64,000 nucleotides of DNA, from assembly GCF_020687805.1 (NCBI RefSeq), contig NZ_JAJEWQ010000003.1:18162-82161 (forward strand), read 5' to 3'. The position numbers and the translations under genes were made by a program. The DNA is from Planctobacterium marinum. GTDB lineage: Bacteria > Pseudomonadota > Gammaproteobacteria > Enterobacterales > Alteromonadaceae. Positions 55,834 to 64,000 of this stretch are shown piece by piece (within the stretch, counting starts at the first letter, position 1; every line of letters begins with the position of its first letter). The notes below the pieces were generated by a model. It ran no database searches, was not told the origin of the DNA, and worked only from the letters and a program-made list of their open reading frames with translations.

Positions 55834-57119
55834 TAAAACATCTTCTCCATATCAAACACTTTGTCATCAAAAATGCTAACTACATCAGGAGAATGAGTTG
55901 CAAAAATAATTTGTGAATTAGGGTTAATAGCTCTTAAATTTTCAACCAAGCTTTCTTGCCAGCGGATATGTAAAGAGAGCTCAGGTTCATCGGCAATATA
56001 TACCCAAGATTGCTTTTCCTGTAGAAGAGCCTCTCCCAAAACTATAAGTAATTGTTTTTCACCCGAAGATAATCTATGTATAGGGAGATCTTTTCCCGAC
56101 TGAGTTGTAATTTGTAGTTCGTTACGATCATTAATGGTAAAAGTTTTGCGCTGCATCATTGAATTAATGATTTTTAAGAAAATATCTCTTGGTCGGAAAA
56201 TGGCCTCTCTCTTTCTGATTGACTCATTCCATTCATCTACAATGTAATCAATTCGTTCTGTTCCAATCAATACAGAAATATCCGTTGTATTTAACCCAAT
56301 ATTTTCACCAGTAGAATTTAGTTTTTCTTGAGCTCTACCTAAAGCGTCAAAATGACTATCTAATTTCCCTCTAAATTCTTTAGGTTCAACTTTGAATTGT
56401 TCAAAGATACCTTTAAGAGCTTTCTTTTCATTTTCTATATCTATCTTTTTTGCTGTAGAAAAAAATGGTTTGTTACTTTTTCTGTATAGCATTGATAGAA
56501 AAACTTCTTTTTGAAAATTAACAAATTGCTCTGAAGCTTCTTTACCCAAGCTAGAAAAATATCTAACTAATCTATTTGATAACTCTTTTAGCTTTCTATC
56601 CACACTAGATACTGGTTCATCAGAATCTCGATCTTCATGGCTCACATTTGAACGATGAACAGATAACCAGCTTACGTTTGCCAACTTTCTTAGTGAAGAA
56701 GAAACGCTATAACCTTGCCTCCGATATAGCTCACGTTCAAATATATGTCTAGGGTAACGTCTCAGCATCATTTGCTCTTCATAATCATCAAGAGACATTA
56801 CTATTGGCTTTTCACTTGCCGATTCTTTAATTTCATAAACAATTGAAGAAAAAGGTTTGTCTTGTTCGGCAGTTTTACTGATTGTAATAGAGGGTTTTTT
56901 TCTGCTATTTTTTGATTTAAGTCTAATTGTGATTTTACTAAACTCCAACCTGTCCAATTCATGGAAATTAGCGGTCAATGCTGATACAACTATATTTATA
57001 GCTGTTGTTTTACCAGAACCATTTATTCCGATAATAAAATTAACATCATCGTGGAAATCAAACTCTAGAGTTCGTTCACCCCAGAAACCATCTACTTTCA
57101 CACTATCTATATAGTTCAT
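55833..57119 (-). CDS. ariA: AAA ATPase, PARIS AriA-like
   Basis: A 428-aa AAA/ABC-type ATPase: Walker A IGINGSGKTTAIN (Lys about 37), a long helical middle, signature LSSGEKQLLIVLGEAL near residue 345, Walker B WVYIADEPELSLH and H-loop ATHSPDVV. This is the AAA_15/AAA_21 (OLD/RloC-like) build seen in many defence modules. Coupled to a DUF4435 gene, the layout of PARIS. ATG at 57119 is preferred over TTG at 57125, since AGG lies 7 nt before the ATG. Alternative: an uncharacterised ATPase-DUF4435 system. The symbol is provisional. Confidence 0.8.
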   Translation of the reverse strand: MNYIDSVKVDGFWGERTLEFDFHDDVNFIIGINGSGKTTAINIVVSALTANFHELDRLEFSKITIRLKSKNSRKKPSITISKTAEQDKPFSSIVYEIKESASEKPIVMSLDDYEEQMMLRRYPRHIFERELYRRQGYSVSSSLRKLANVSWLSVHRSNVSHEDRDSDEPVSSVDRKLKELSNRLVRYFSSLGKEASEQFVNFQKEVFLSMLYRKSNKPFFSTAKKIDIENEKKALKGIFEQFKVEPKEFRGKLDSHFDALGRAQEKLNSTGENIGLNTTDISVLIGTERIDYIVDEWNESIRKREAIFRPRDIFLKIINSMMQRKTFTINDRNELQITTQSGKDLPIHRLSSGEKQLLIVLGEALLQEKQSWVYIADEPELSLHIRWQESLVENLRAINPNSQIIFATHSPDVVSIFDDKVFDMEKMF

Positions 57120-57125
57120 TGACAA

Positions 57126-57597
57126 CCTTGTTTAAAAGTTAGCTAACAGCCTATTATTGAGACTTCATAGTAACACCCGTTACCACCGAGAAGCATCTTC
57201 CATTTTTCATGGAAGCAAAATTGTATAGCCGGTTTACGTACCAAGCAGTCCCCATCTCAAAGAATCGAACGACAGCTATTGGCGCAATACAGCCAATCAA
57301 ACCTGATATGCCCAATGTCCGGTTTGGAAGAATAGCAGCCATTCACATCAGCCCCCGAACGGCAGCTTTTGGCACATAGTGTCCCTATAACATTCACGAT
57401 TTGAACGTTCTCATAACGCTAAATGAAGCCAATCAATATATATAACTGACAGACCAAGTTGCTCTTCTAATCTCTAAATTTTACGTTCTGCTAAGCCACC
57501 AGACGGCCATATATATCAGTTTAAATCTGCTTTTAATCCAAAAAATTAACGCCAAAGAACCGCTCACAAGGAGCGGCTCAATGATTAGATAGCAGGT
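57126..57597. other. Intergenic region right of the AriA-like gene
   Basis: About 470 bases without a convincing gene. It contains two imperfect direct repeats (CGAACGACAGCTATTGGC at 57266 and CGAACGGCAGCTTTTGGC at 57356), a motif I have seen scattered in gammaproteobacterial intergenic DNA. A 62-codon minus-strand frame here looks non-coding. Confidence 0.5.
57266..57378. repeat. Pair of imperfect 23-24-nt direct repeats
   Basis: Copies at 57266-57289 and 57356-57378, starting CGAACGACAGCTATTGGC and CGAACGGCAGCTTTTGGC, 90 bp apart. Probably a short dispersed intergenic repeat. Confidence 0.45.
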
Positions 57598-60420
57598 TTA
57601 AAACGTATATGAAACACCAGCATAATAATACCGACCTACAACATCATAGGCTGCTGAGTATGTATTAATCCCGGTTCCACCATGTTTTGTACCTTGTCCC
57701 AATAATGGGGGCTGCTTATCAAACACGTTATTAACACCTACTCTTACCTCCATATGATCACTCACCATAATAGAGGAACTAACATCGTGATATATTTGAG
57801 CAGAGATATTGTTGTGCTTTTCCAAGCCACCAAAACTTGAAAAGTTAAAGTTTTCACCTTCAGTGGAATCAACAACATCATGCCAATAGCGCATTCTCCA
57901 ACTGTAAGCTACATCACCTGTTGATAGATCTAAATTAATTGCAGCTCTATGTTCTGGGTTTGATGCTTCGCCTTTGTAATCCAAAACACTCCCATCAAAT
58001 ATGCCAATCTGTTCATATTTCGAGATATGGTTCCAAATTAATCCGGCTTTAAGAGTACCGAAAGATAAATCTTGGGTATAATCAAGCTCCAGATCAATAC
58101 CTGATGTTTTTAGGATGTTTTCATTTGAAGTCCCAGAGTGAACTTCAGTAAGTACGCCTCCAGCGTTTCTCAGCGCAGCGCCACCACAGCTTGCATCAAA
58201 AGTATCAGGAGATTGATTAAAACATCTCTGTAGCACGACTGAGCGAGATGTTGTATCAATTGCATCATCGATTTCAAAGTTGTAGTAGTCCATGGTAACA
58301 GAGAAGTTGTCTGTAATTTCATAGACCAAACCTAAACTCCAGGAATCTGACGTTTCCTCAGTTACATTAATGTTGCCACCGATGGTTCCACCAGCACTTT
58401 GAGCTTCGACCTGGCTTAATGTAAAGCTACCATTCTCCTCAACTCTTTGCATTACACCGGCAATAGACAAACAGTTTTGTGCCACCACACTTGTATCTGA
58501 AGCAGTTACGCCATTACAAGGGTCAGCAACAACAGCAAACGTTTCACCTCTTCCACCGAATAGATCACTGATATTCGGAGTACGAACAGCAGTTGCTGCC
58601 GATGCACGCAACATTAATGTTTCCATTGGGCGATATTCAACGCCAACATTCCAAGTAAATTGCCCATCAACAATTGAATGGTCTGAGTAACGGGCAGCTA
58701 AATCTAACGTCAATGTTTCTAACAAAGGCAGGCTTAACTCTGCAAAAACGTCCAGGGTGTCAAACTCGCCATTTGTTGGAGAAGACTGATTCGTGGAAGA
58801 TGCACCTGTTTGCGCCAAATCACCCGGGCTATATGCTCCTTTTTCATCCCGATATTCAATTCCGAATGCTACACCTGAATATCCACCTTCTAGTTCAAGT
58901 GGTAATTCGCCCGTTAAGACAGCAGAGATGACTAACTGCTCAACTTCGCCAAAAGTTTTGGCGGGAACTTTCAAATAATTAACAGCCTCATCAGAAATGG
59001 TACCAGCACCAAAGACATCAAAAGGCACACAACCCTGCAACCGCGCAATATCATCGGCACACTGCAGCTCACCATTTGGACCTTCCACCACATCCAATGC
59101 GTAGCGCGCTCTTTCTAAATTGATTTGCCCACCGTTTTCCTGCGACTGCTGCGTTCTTCCCCAAGTAATATAGGTATCTAAAGCCCAATCATCATTAATC
59201 TCAAAATCAACACCGGCGGCAATACGGACGGTATCTCTGGAGAGATCTGTTGAACGTGCTCCAAATTCAACCATTCTGCGAACCCATGGCACCTGATTTA
59301 AATTTGTCACCCCATCATTAATTAAGTTGTTTCTCAATAATTCAGGTAGCAGCGGCGAATTCACATCCAGTCCACCGACTCCGCCACGATCCGGAATCCA
59401 AATATCATTCATATCAAATGGATAAGGCTCAATAGTTGAGTCTTTAGTAGAGGTGGAGTTCCATTGTACTTCCGTAAATAAACTGGCAGCATCGGAAAGC
59501 TCGTATCTTGCACCTGCCGCTGCATATTTTCGCTCTAAAGGTGTTACTAACTGACGATATGATCCTCTGTTAAACCCATCTGAGTTTTCTGGATCTGATG
59601 AATAAGTAAATGGTGTACCGTCGCCATTATAACCGCCTACTCGCCCCTGTGGCGGATAAGAGGAAAAGACATTCCCATAATACTCTTCACCATTCTCATC
59701 TAATAGAACAGCAATATCGTTCTTAGAAAACTCTCTGTCAGACGCTCGAATACCTTGGCTATTATCAAATCCAGCTGAAACCCAGGCATTGCCGCTATCC
59801 CAAGCGCCACCTGCTGTTACATTAAATAGATGTCTTTCGCTATCCCCTTCTTCTGACATACCCACCTGGCTGTTTAACTCAACCCCTTCGAAGTCGTCTT
59901 TCAGAATAATATTGATTACACCCGCTACTGCATCCGAACCATAAACAGCGGATGATGCGCTTTTAAGTATTTCAATTCGCTCTATCATTGGAGCAGGAAT
60001 AGAGTTTAAATCTACAGCGTAACCTACTGAAGGCGACAACCCTGAAACATATCTGCGTCCGTTAACCAATACCAATGTGCGAGACTCACCGAGATTTCTA
60101 AGGGCGGTGTTATTAACACCTACAGAACTAGTTGAAAACGTAGTACTAGAAGTATTATTAGTAGAAATTGTAACGGGTTGAGTTTTAAGGATATCAGAAA
60201 CATTGATACTTCCCGTTGCAGCTATATCCGCGCTAGTAATAACGGCAACCGGAACGGGGCCTTCCATATCGGTTCTTTTAATTCTAGAACCTGTAACCTG
60301 GACTTTTTCAACGTTTGTAGCCGAATCTGCTGTGGGGGCAGTAGACTCTTGTGCATTAGCAAAGGGCGACAGTAAGCAGGCTGCGGAAACCATTAAGCTT
60401 ATCTTATTTTTCTTGAACAT
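57598..60420 (-). CDS. TonB-dependent receptor (Shewanella-type)
   Basis: A 940-aa outer-membrane receptor: signal peptide to about residue 23 (SPFANAQES), TonB-box-like EKVQVTGSRIKR, plug motifs VLVNGRRYV and IEILKSASSAVYGSDAVAGV, then a barrel ending GRYYYAGVSYTF. This group of Shewanella, Alteromonas and sphingomonad receptors is often tied to peptides or plant-type substrates. Divergent to the LytTR regulator at 60758; repeated C-rich motifs lie in between. Substrate unknown. Confidence 0.92.
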   Translation of the reverse strand: MFKKNKISLMVSAACLLSPFANAQESTAPTADSATNVEKVQVTGSRIKRTDMEGPVPVAVITSADIAATGSINVSDILKTQPVTISTNNTSSTTFSTSSVGVNNTALRNLGESRTLVLVNGRRYVSGLSPSVGYAVDLNSIPAPMIERIEILKSASSAVYGSDAVAGVINIILKDDFEGVELNSQVGMSEEGDSERHLFNVTAGGAWDSGNAWVSAGFDNSQGIRASDREFSKNDIAVLLDENGEEYYGNVFSSYPPQGRVGGYNGDGTPFTYSSDPENSDGFNRGSYRQLVTPLERKYAAAGARYELSDAASLFTEVQWNSTSTKDSTIEPYPFDMNDIWIPDRGGVGGLDVNSPLLPELLRNNLINDGVTNLNQVPWVRRMVEFGARSTDLSRDTVRIAAGVDFEINDDWALDTYITWGRTQQSQENGGQINLERARYALDVVEGPNGELQCADDIARLQGCVPFDVFGAGTISDEAVNYLKVPAKTFGEVEQLVISAVLTGELPLELEGGYSGVAFGIEYRDEKGAYSPGDLAQTGASSTNQSSPTNGEFDTLDVFAELSLPLLETLTLDLAARYSDHSIVDGQFTWNVGVEYRPMETLMLRASAATAVRTPNISDLFGGRGETFAVVADPCNGVTASDTSVVAQNCLSIAGVMQRVEENGSFTLSQVEAQSAGGTIGGNINVTEETSDSWSLGLVYEITDNFSVTMDYYNFEIDDAIDTTSRSVVLQRCFNQSPDTFDASCGGAALRNAGGVLTEVHSGTSNENILKTSGIDLELDYTQDLSFGTLKAGLIWNHISKYEQIGIFDGSVLDYKGEASNPEHRAAINLDLSTGDVAYSWRMRYWHDVVDSTEGENFNFSSFGGLEKHNNISAQIYHDVSSSIMVSDHMEVRVGVNNVFDKQPPLLGQGTKHGGTGINTYSAAYDVVGRYYYAGVSYTF

Positions 60421-60757
60421 GTGTTTGTGTACCTTCTGTTTTTATATTAATGACTTATCCATTAGTCTTTTGTTAATCCATTAAAAAACAGGCTTATAGC
60501 ACGCGAACTAAACCCCCTCGCCACCTAAGTGCTCAACCCCCTCCTTTTTGTCGTGAAGCCCCTCTTTTTCCAAATATTCATTCTTGAAAAAGCAGAGTAA
60601 GTCTTATAACAAAACCAAGTTCTCTCACCAAAACATTCACTTTTTTTCACTAATACTCGGATAGATTAAGTTCAGTAATCTCTATAGCTTTTAACTGAGA
60701 AATTATTCCAGCTGCTCAATCTAGCTTTTAAAATTTTTAGATATATGGAAGTAAAAA
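60421..60757. other. Divergent promoter region, TonB receptor / LytTR
   Basis: 337 bases between the two divergent genes. It holds the C-rich direct repeats at 60511-60564 and AT-rich promoter-like sequence towards the LytTR start. No gene or RNA seen. Confidence 0.6.
60511..60564. promoter_or_regulatory. Three C-rich nonamers, candidate LytTR sites
   Basis: AACCCCCTC at 60511 and 60535, and AAGCCCCTC at 60556: spacing 24 and 21 bp, about two helical turns, as for paired 9-bp LytTR sites. They lie 90-145 nt before the receptor start. Confidence 0.45.
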
Positions 60758-61501
60758 ATGGAAAATTATTTTGTTATTGATAACGAACAATTATCTCGAG
60801 TAACATTAATTGAATCCCTAATTCTTTCTGGAATAAAATCCGATCAGATTATTAAAAATGATATTGAAGAAACTTTTAAAAAGGCAATTGATGGCGTATT
60901 AGTTGGTGGTTTTATCAATTTAGATAGTATAGATGAAAAGATACTGATAAAGCTTCTAGATATATCCACCAACAGTAAAGTCATCTTATTGATGGATAGA
61001 ACGTGCTCAATTATCGAAAAGCTCAATTACCCTGTTTTAGATTATCTGCTTAAACCACTAAACACTGAACAAGTCCACCGCGTTATATCAAGCCATTTTA
61101 AAAGTTTCTCCATCGCAAGCAGAAATGCTCCTCGGGTGCACAGTATCGCGACAAATGGTTACCATCGTCCTTCCAGACTATTGCTATCAGAATCAGGCAG
61201 AGTGAGAGTTTTATATAAAAACCAAATCCGGTATCTCAAGGCTGCAGGAAACTATGTGGAAATACACATGAATGACGGCAGTAAAATATTTCATAGAGGT
61301 ATTTTAAAGTCGTTCGAAGACAAACTAATAGGTCACGGGTTTATACGTATTCATCGTTCTACCATTGTCAGAATGGATGTAATTTCGGAAATAAGGTCAA
61401 ATGAAAAAGGGCTATTGAAGTTAATCGTCGACTGTGGAACCGAGTTTCCCGTATCAAAGAAGAAAAACGACCTGATTGAAATAATTGAATCTTCAATTTG
61501 A
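60758..61501 (+). CDS. LytTR-type regulator with degenerate receiver
   Basis: A 247-aa protein: receiver-like domain at 1-125 and LytTR DNA-binding domain at 150-247 (IRYLKAAGNYVEIHMNDGSK, FIRIHRSTIVRMDVI). The receiver keeps the acidic pocket (VIDNEQ) and the KP pair (DYLLKPL), but the phospho-acceptor Asp is missing, since the strand reads GVLVGGFINLDSID. Regulation by phosphorylation is therefore unlikely. No histidine kinase lies alongside. Divergent to the TonB receptor, its likely target. Confidence 0.85.
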   Translation: MENYFVIDNEQLSRVTLIESLILSGIKSDQIIKNDIEETFKKAIDGVLVGGFINLDSIDEKILIKLLDISTNSKVILLMDRTCSIIEKLNYPVLDYLLKPLNTEQVHRVISSHFKSFSIASRNAPRVHSIATNGYHRPSRLLLSESGRVRVLYKNQIRYLKAAGNYVEIHMNDGSKIFHRGILKSFEDKLIGHGFIRIHRSTIVRMDVISEIRSNEKGLLKLIVDCGTEFPVSKKKNDLIEIIESSI

Positions 61502-62034
61502 CAGCAAGACATAAGAATAAAAAATGTTGCTCACTTGTCTATTCATAAGAACAGAATTCAATTTATAAGGGCTAACACTGAGCATTTAATTATTGATTCC
61601 CGTGGTAATTAGGTTAGTTAGCCCTTTTTTTAACACCCAAATATCAACATTCTCGCGAGCTATTTGTACAGAATTTGATGTATATATCAAGGCATGGGTC
61701 ATTTTTACATTGCCGTTAACAAAGCTTCAGAAAGCAATTTAAAATAATTAAGACTCATCTGGCAGACCATTGCTGTCAACAAAAATGTATCAAGCAATGT
61801 TTTGCCCTCAAACCGACAAAAATATTTCGGAAAAACAGCGGGAAAAAGCATGGGACTTTTAGGTAACATGGGAGCATATCTTGGAGCTTTCACTGCCTTC
61901 TATTAGGATTTTACAACTAAAGACGGTTTTATCGTTTTAATGAGCAGAGATTCAGACAAAAGATACGCTGTGGCAAAGAAAAAAACAGGCTGATTTATTA
62001 ACGGCGATAAGCTAAATGACACTCACAATGAGGA
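61502..62034. other. Gene-poor stretch after the LytTR gene
   Basis: About 530 bases holding the LytTR terminator and no intact gene. A short plus-strand stretch near 61850-61905 reads as a hydrophobic segment (MGAYLGAFTAF) broken by stops, perhaps a decayed membrane-protein gene. Confidence 0.45.
61567..61631 (+). terminator. Intrinsic terminator after the LytTR gene
   Basis: Stem AAGGGCTAAC / GTTAGCCCTT (10 bp, perfect) with a 40-nt loop, followed by TTTTT. The loop is long, so folding is less certain than the stem. Confidence 0.7.
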
Positions 62035-62919
62035 CTATTTTGAAACTGCTACAACTAATAGATTCTGCAGTTCTTTGGCCCAATTTAACTCCGCGATCTG
62101 AGGTCTCACACCACACTGTAATGCCACAGTACGAGTCTCTCCAAGAGCCAATTGTAAATAAGTGATACCCAAATTATTTAAAAAATCATTGTCCGAAAAA
62201 TAAGATTTAGGAATCCATGCAAATCCAAGGTTAGCTCTTACCGCCGCAATAGCCTCATGCATAGATGAAACTGTAATACGGGTATTCGTCCCTAACCAAC
62301 CTGAATTAAAATTGCTTCTAAGCCCTGCATCTCTGACTACTACCTGACGATAATTTTCCAATTCCTTTAATTCGATACCAGTGCGCTTTGCCAAAGGGTG
62401 TTCAACATGTACCACGGCAAATAAATCAACTGTTAAGGCCAGTTGAGTTAAATACCCTTTCGGAATTCTACTTGCTATCCCTATGTCCACTGAGCCATCA
62501 TCGAGTAATTCCCCGCACCTGGAAAGAACAGTCTCATACAGTTGAATATTTAAGTCGGGATGGGAAAGACCAAAACGCTGTAATGCCGAGAAAAGTTCTG
62601 CTCTTGGGTACAGTGTATCGACGGCGATAGAAATGGTAGGGTTAACTTCTCGTTTTTGGGTAATTGCTTCTTTTTCGAGAATGTCTGCTTGTCCCACCAG
62701 CAATCTGGCGGAATTCAATAAGCTGGCCCCAAATGGCGTTAATGTCGCTTTTCGTCCAGACAAATCAAATAATGTTTTGTTTAATGTGTTCTCAAGTTTC
62801 TTGATACCATGGCTAACAGTTGACTGGGTTTTATAGAGTGCATCACCTGCCTGCGCAAAGCCACCACAATCGACTACTGCAACAAACATTCTCCACTGCT
62901 CTATCGATATCTTACTCAC
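62035..62919 (-). CDS. LysR-family transcriptional regulator
   Basis: A 294-aa LysR regulator: helix-turn-helix at residues 5-45 (QWRMFVAVVDCGGFAQAGDA, then KTQSTVSHGIKKLENTLN) and an effector domain starting PTISIAVDTLYPRAELF. The start is GTG at 62919, which overlaps the GNAT gene by 8 nt, so both are likely co-expressed. Target unknown; no divergent gene is present. Confidence 0.9.
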   Translation of the reverse strand: MSKISIEQWRMFVAVVDCGGFAQAGDALYKTQSTVSHGIKKLENTLNKTLFDLSGRKATLTPFGASLLNSARLLVGQADILEKEAITQKREVNPTISIAVDTLYPRAELFSALQRFGLSHPDLNIQLYETVLSRCGELLDDGSVDIGIASRIPKGYLTQLALTVDLFAVVHVEHPLAKRTGIELKELENYRQVVVRDAGLRSNFNSGWLGTNTRITVSSMHEAIAAVRANLGFAWIPKSYFSDNDFLNNLGITYLQLALGETRTVALQCGVRPQIAELNWAKELQNLLVVAVSK

Positions 62920-63679
62920 AAGGATCCCAAATTTCTTTTAAAAGTTTGATCGAATACAATTCAAAATCATTCACAAAACCAAACTTTTTATACAGACCAA
63001 TCCCCATTGATGAAGCCTGCAAAATCGAAAGGGTGACATCTTGACTAGCGTCTTCTGTTAATATTTTCTGTAAAAAGATTCTCGCCAAACCATTTCCTCG
63101 CAATTCAGGGAGCACAAAGAACTGGTGAATTCCCATTACATTGTACTCCTTTCGAATAAGTACACCACCGCATACATTGCCATTGAATAACAAGAAGTAA
63201 ACGCGATTACTGATATCCTTAAGTGCGTTGCTAACAGCTTCGGGGTCAACATTGTAATTAAACCCAAGACTACAGTAATGACACCATAATTCCACGTCAC
63301 TTTGACGAACAGGTACAATATTAATTTTAGTTGATACTGGGTCTTCCGTCCTATATGAAAAGTAATCCATTCTTAAATGCATTGATTGCAAGCTGGTAAT
63401 AGGGGAATGCATTCCCGGTTTAGTGATTTGCTCAACTAACTGGCAACTGTTTTCCCCTACATCCCAAAAACAAAAAGAAAAACCCGGATACTGAATCGTC
63501 AGGTTAGCGATCTCCGCGGCAAAATCCTGAAAACACTTCTCTTTGCGATTGATCCATATCTTAAAGGGCCATCCATTGGTGATCCCCCACTCAACACCAT
63601 TTCCTTGAACTTTACGGTAACCATAACTTTGCCATAACTTAAGCATATCTCTTATGGCAATAAATTTAATATTGTTCAT
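62912..63679 (-). CDS. GNAT-family N-acetyltransferase
   Basis: A 255-aa protein with a C-terminal GNAT domain: VFYLLFNGNVCGGVLIRKEY-like strand, the acetyl-CoA loop LPELRGNGLARIFLQKI (R/Q-x-x-G-x-G/A) near residue 205, and the final strand LYKKFGFVNDFELY. The N-terminal 110 residues are a second half-domain. Substrate unknown. ATG at 63679; an upstream ATG at 63685 is possible. First of a GNAT-LysR pair. Confidence 0.84.
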   Translation of the reverse strand: MNNIKFIAIRDMLKLWQSYGYRKVQGNGVEWGITNGWPFKIWINRKEKCFQDFAAEIANLTIQYPGFSFCFWDVGENSCQLVEQITKPGMHSPITSLQSMHLRMDYFSYRTEDPVSTKINIVPVRQSDVELWCHYCSLGFNYNVDPEAVSNALKDISNRVYFLLFNGNVCGGVLIRKEYNVMGIHQFFVLPELRGNGLARIFLQKILTEDASQDVTLSILQASSMGIGLYKKFGFVNDFELYSIKLLKEIWDPCE

Positions 63680-63744
63680 TGGCATCAGTTGTTAAAATCA
63701 AAATATAATATGGCTCGGGTTCTCTTTTATTTTCGTATCAATCT

Positions 63745-64000
63745 CTAGTTGGAAACCTTTTCAATATTAAGTTTTTTAAACAAAGCTTCTAATTGAGTAA
63801 GCGTCAATGTTTGCGAAACCAGAGATTCATTATCAATTAGAATGGAAGGGATTGTTTTTATTCCCAGCGTTTTAGCTCACTTATTGTCAGAGTTCACCAA
63901 CGACAAAGTGTCTTGATGCATCATGACATCAATAAACTGTTCTCTAAAATAACCTAATCTCTCTGCAATATTTAAGAGAACAGAAGTGTCAGAAATATTT
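63745..64000 (-). pseudogene. DsbA-like thioredoxin-fold gene with in-frame stop, partial
   Basis: Minus-strand reading from the window edge gives an open frame with ISDTSVLLNIAERLGYFREQ, then VNSDNK, TGA (63877-63879), and in the same frame AKTLGIKTIPSILIDNESLV up to a TAG at 63745. The part after the stop has the cis-Pro TIPS of DsbA/FrnE-type thioredoxin folds and the expected spacing of the C-terminal helix, so TGA is a nonsense mutation (Trp or Arg codon before) or a sequence error. The N-terminus with CxxC lies outside the window. Confidence 0.65.

Noticed and set aside
57154..57342. 62-codon minus-strand frame right of the AriA-like gene
   Set aside because: No ribosome-binding site, no family resemblance, and it overlaps an apparent dispersed intergenic repeat; judged non-coding.
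60511..60564. C-rich repeats as a CRISPR or tandem repeat
   Set aside because: Only three short imperfect units, with unequal spacing; better seen as binding sites.
61705..61893. Short frames in the gap after the LytTR gene
   Set aside because: Both strands show only short frames; a hydrophobic plus-strand segment is broken by stops. At most a decayed gene, so not listed as a CDS.

Overview
The window reads as chromosomal DNA of a marine-type gammaproteobacterium, most likely Alteromonadales/Alteromonadaceae. This rests on gene families recognised by eye: two large TonB-dependent receptors, a SapC/cupin/tryptophan-halogenase-like set, a TIGR02647 protein, a DUF6436 protein, a Tat-exported TldD homologue and a tRNA-Pro 3' sequence. 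No database search was possible.

Layout, left part (about 1-45 kb, dense, moderate GC). 1-5.7 kb: a minus-strand operon tldD-like, tldE/pmbA-like, DUF4159, MoxR ATPase, DUF58, and the start of a BatA-like gene cut by the window edge. 5.9-10.5 kb: a DUF2306 membrane protein, a membrane-anchored AraC regulator, a secreted protein of unknown function, and a divergent LysR/SRPBCC pair. 10.5-17.1 kb: histidine kinase, OmpR-type response regulator, exported DJ-1/PfpI protein and a LolD/FtsX-type ABC exporter. Three operons here (the secreted protein, the DJ-1 gene and the ABC genes) carry the same TTTCAC-N5-TTTCAC direct repeat about 50 nt before their start codons, which suggests a small two-component regulon. 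17.1-22.8 kb: TIGR02647, a DHA1 efflux pump with divergent LysR, an ACR3 arsenite exporter, a periplasmic binding-like protein and a PhyH-type dioxygenase. 22.8-39.5 kb: a carbohydrate block centred on D-xylose: TonB receptor, SapC, JmjC/cupin and halogenase-like genes; a GH26-like lipoprotein, sugar-porter MFS and Gfo/Idh dehydrogenase; a GH43 beta-xylosidase; xylB-xylA; and divergent xylR. It looks like a complete route from xylo-oligosaccharide capture to xylulose-5-phosphate. 39.6-45 kb: Sfp/EntD-type phosphopantetheinyl transferase, a 70-aa stand-alone Cas2-like (SinR-family) protein, a TPR response regulator lacking its phospho-Asp, a periplasmic binding protein and an amidohydrolase.

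Right part (about 45.15-64 kb, looser and visibly AT-richer). It begins at a 32-nt 3' remnant of tRNA-Pro followed by a decayed IS66 transposase end, the expected look of an integration boundary. It carries a sensor diguanylate cyclase whose reading frame breaks inside the GGEEF active site at a G8 run; a coupled operon of PLP lyase, polytopic chemoreceptor and DUF6436 protein; an ABM monooxygenase; a repeat lipoprotein; an AAA ATPase plus DUF4435/TOPRIM pair that resembles the PARIS anti-phage system (AriA/AriB); a TonB receptor with a divergent LytTR regulator; a GNAT-LysR pair; and a DsbA-like gene with an in-frame stop, cut by the window edge.

Best leads: the PARIS-like pair, the PLP enzyme/chemoreceptor/DUF6436 operon, the shared direct-repeat boxes, and the frameshift in the diguanylate cyclase active site.
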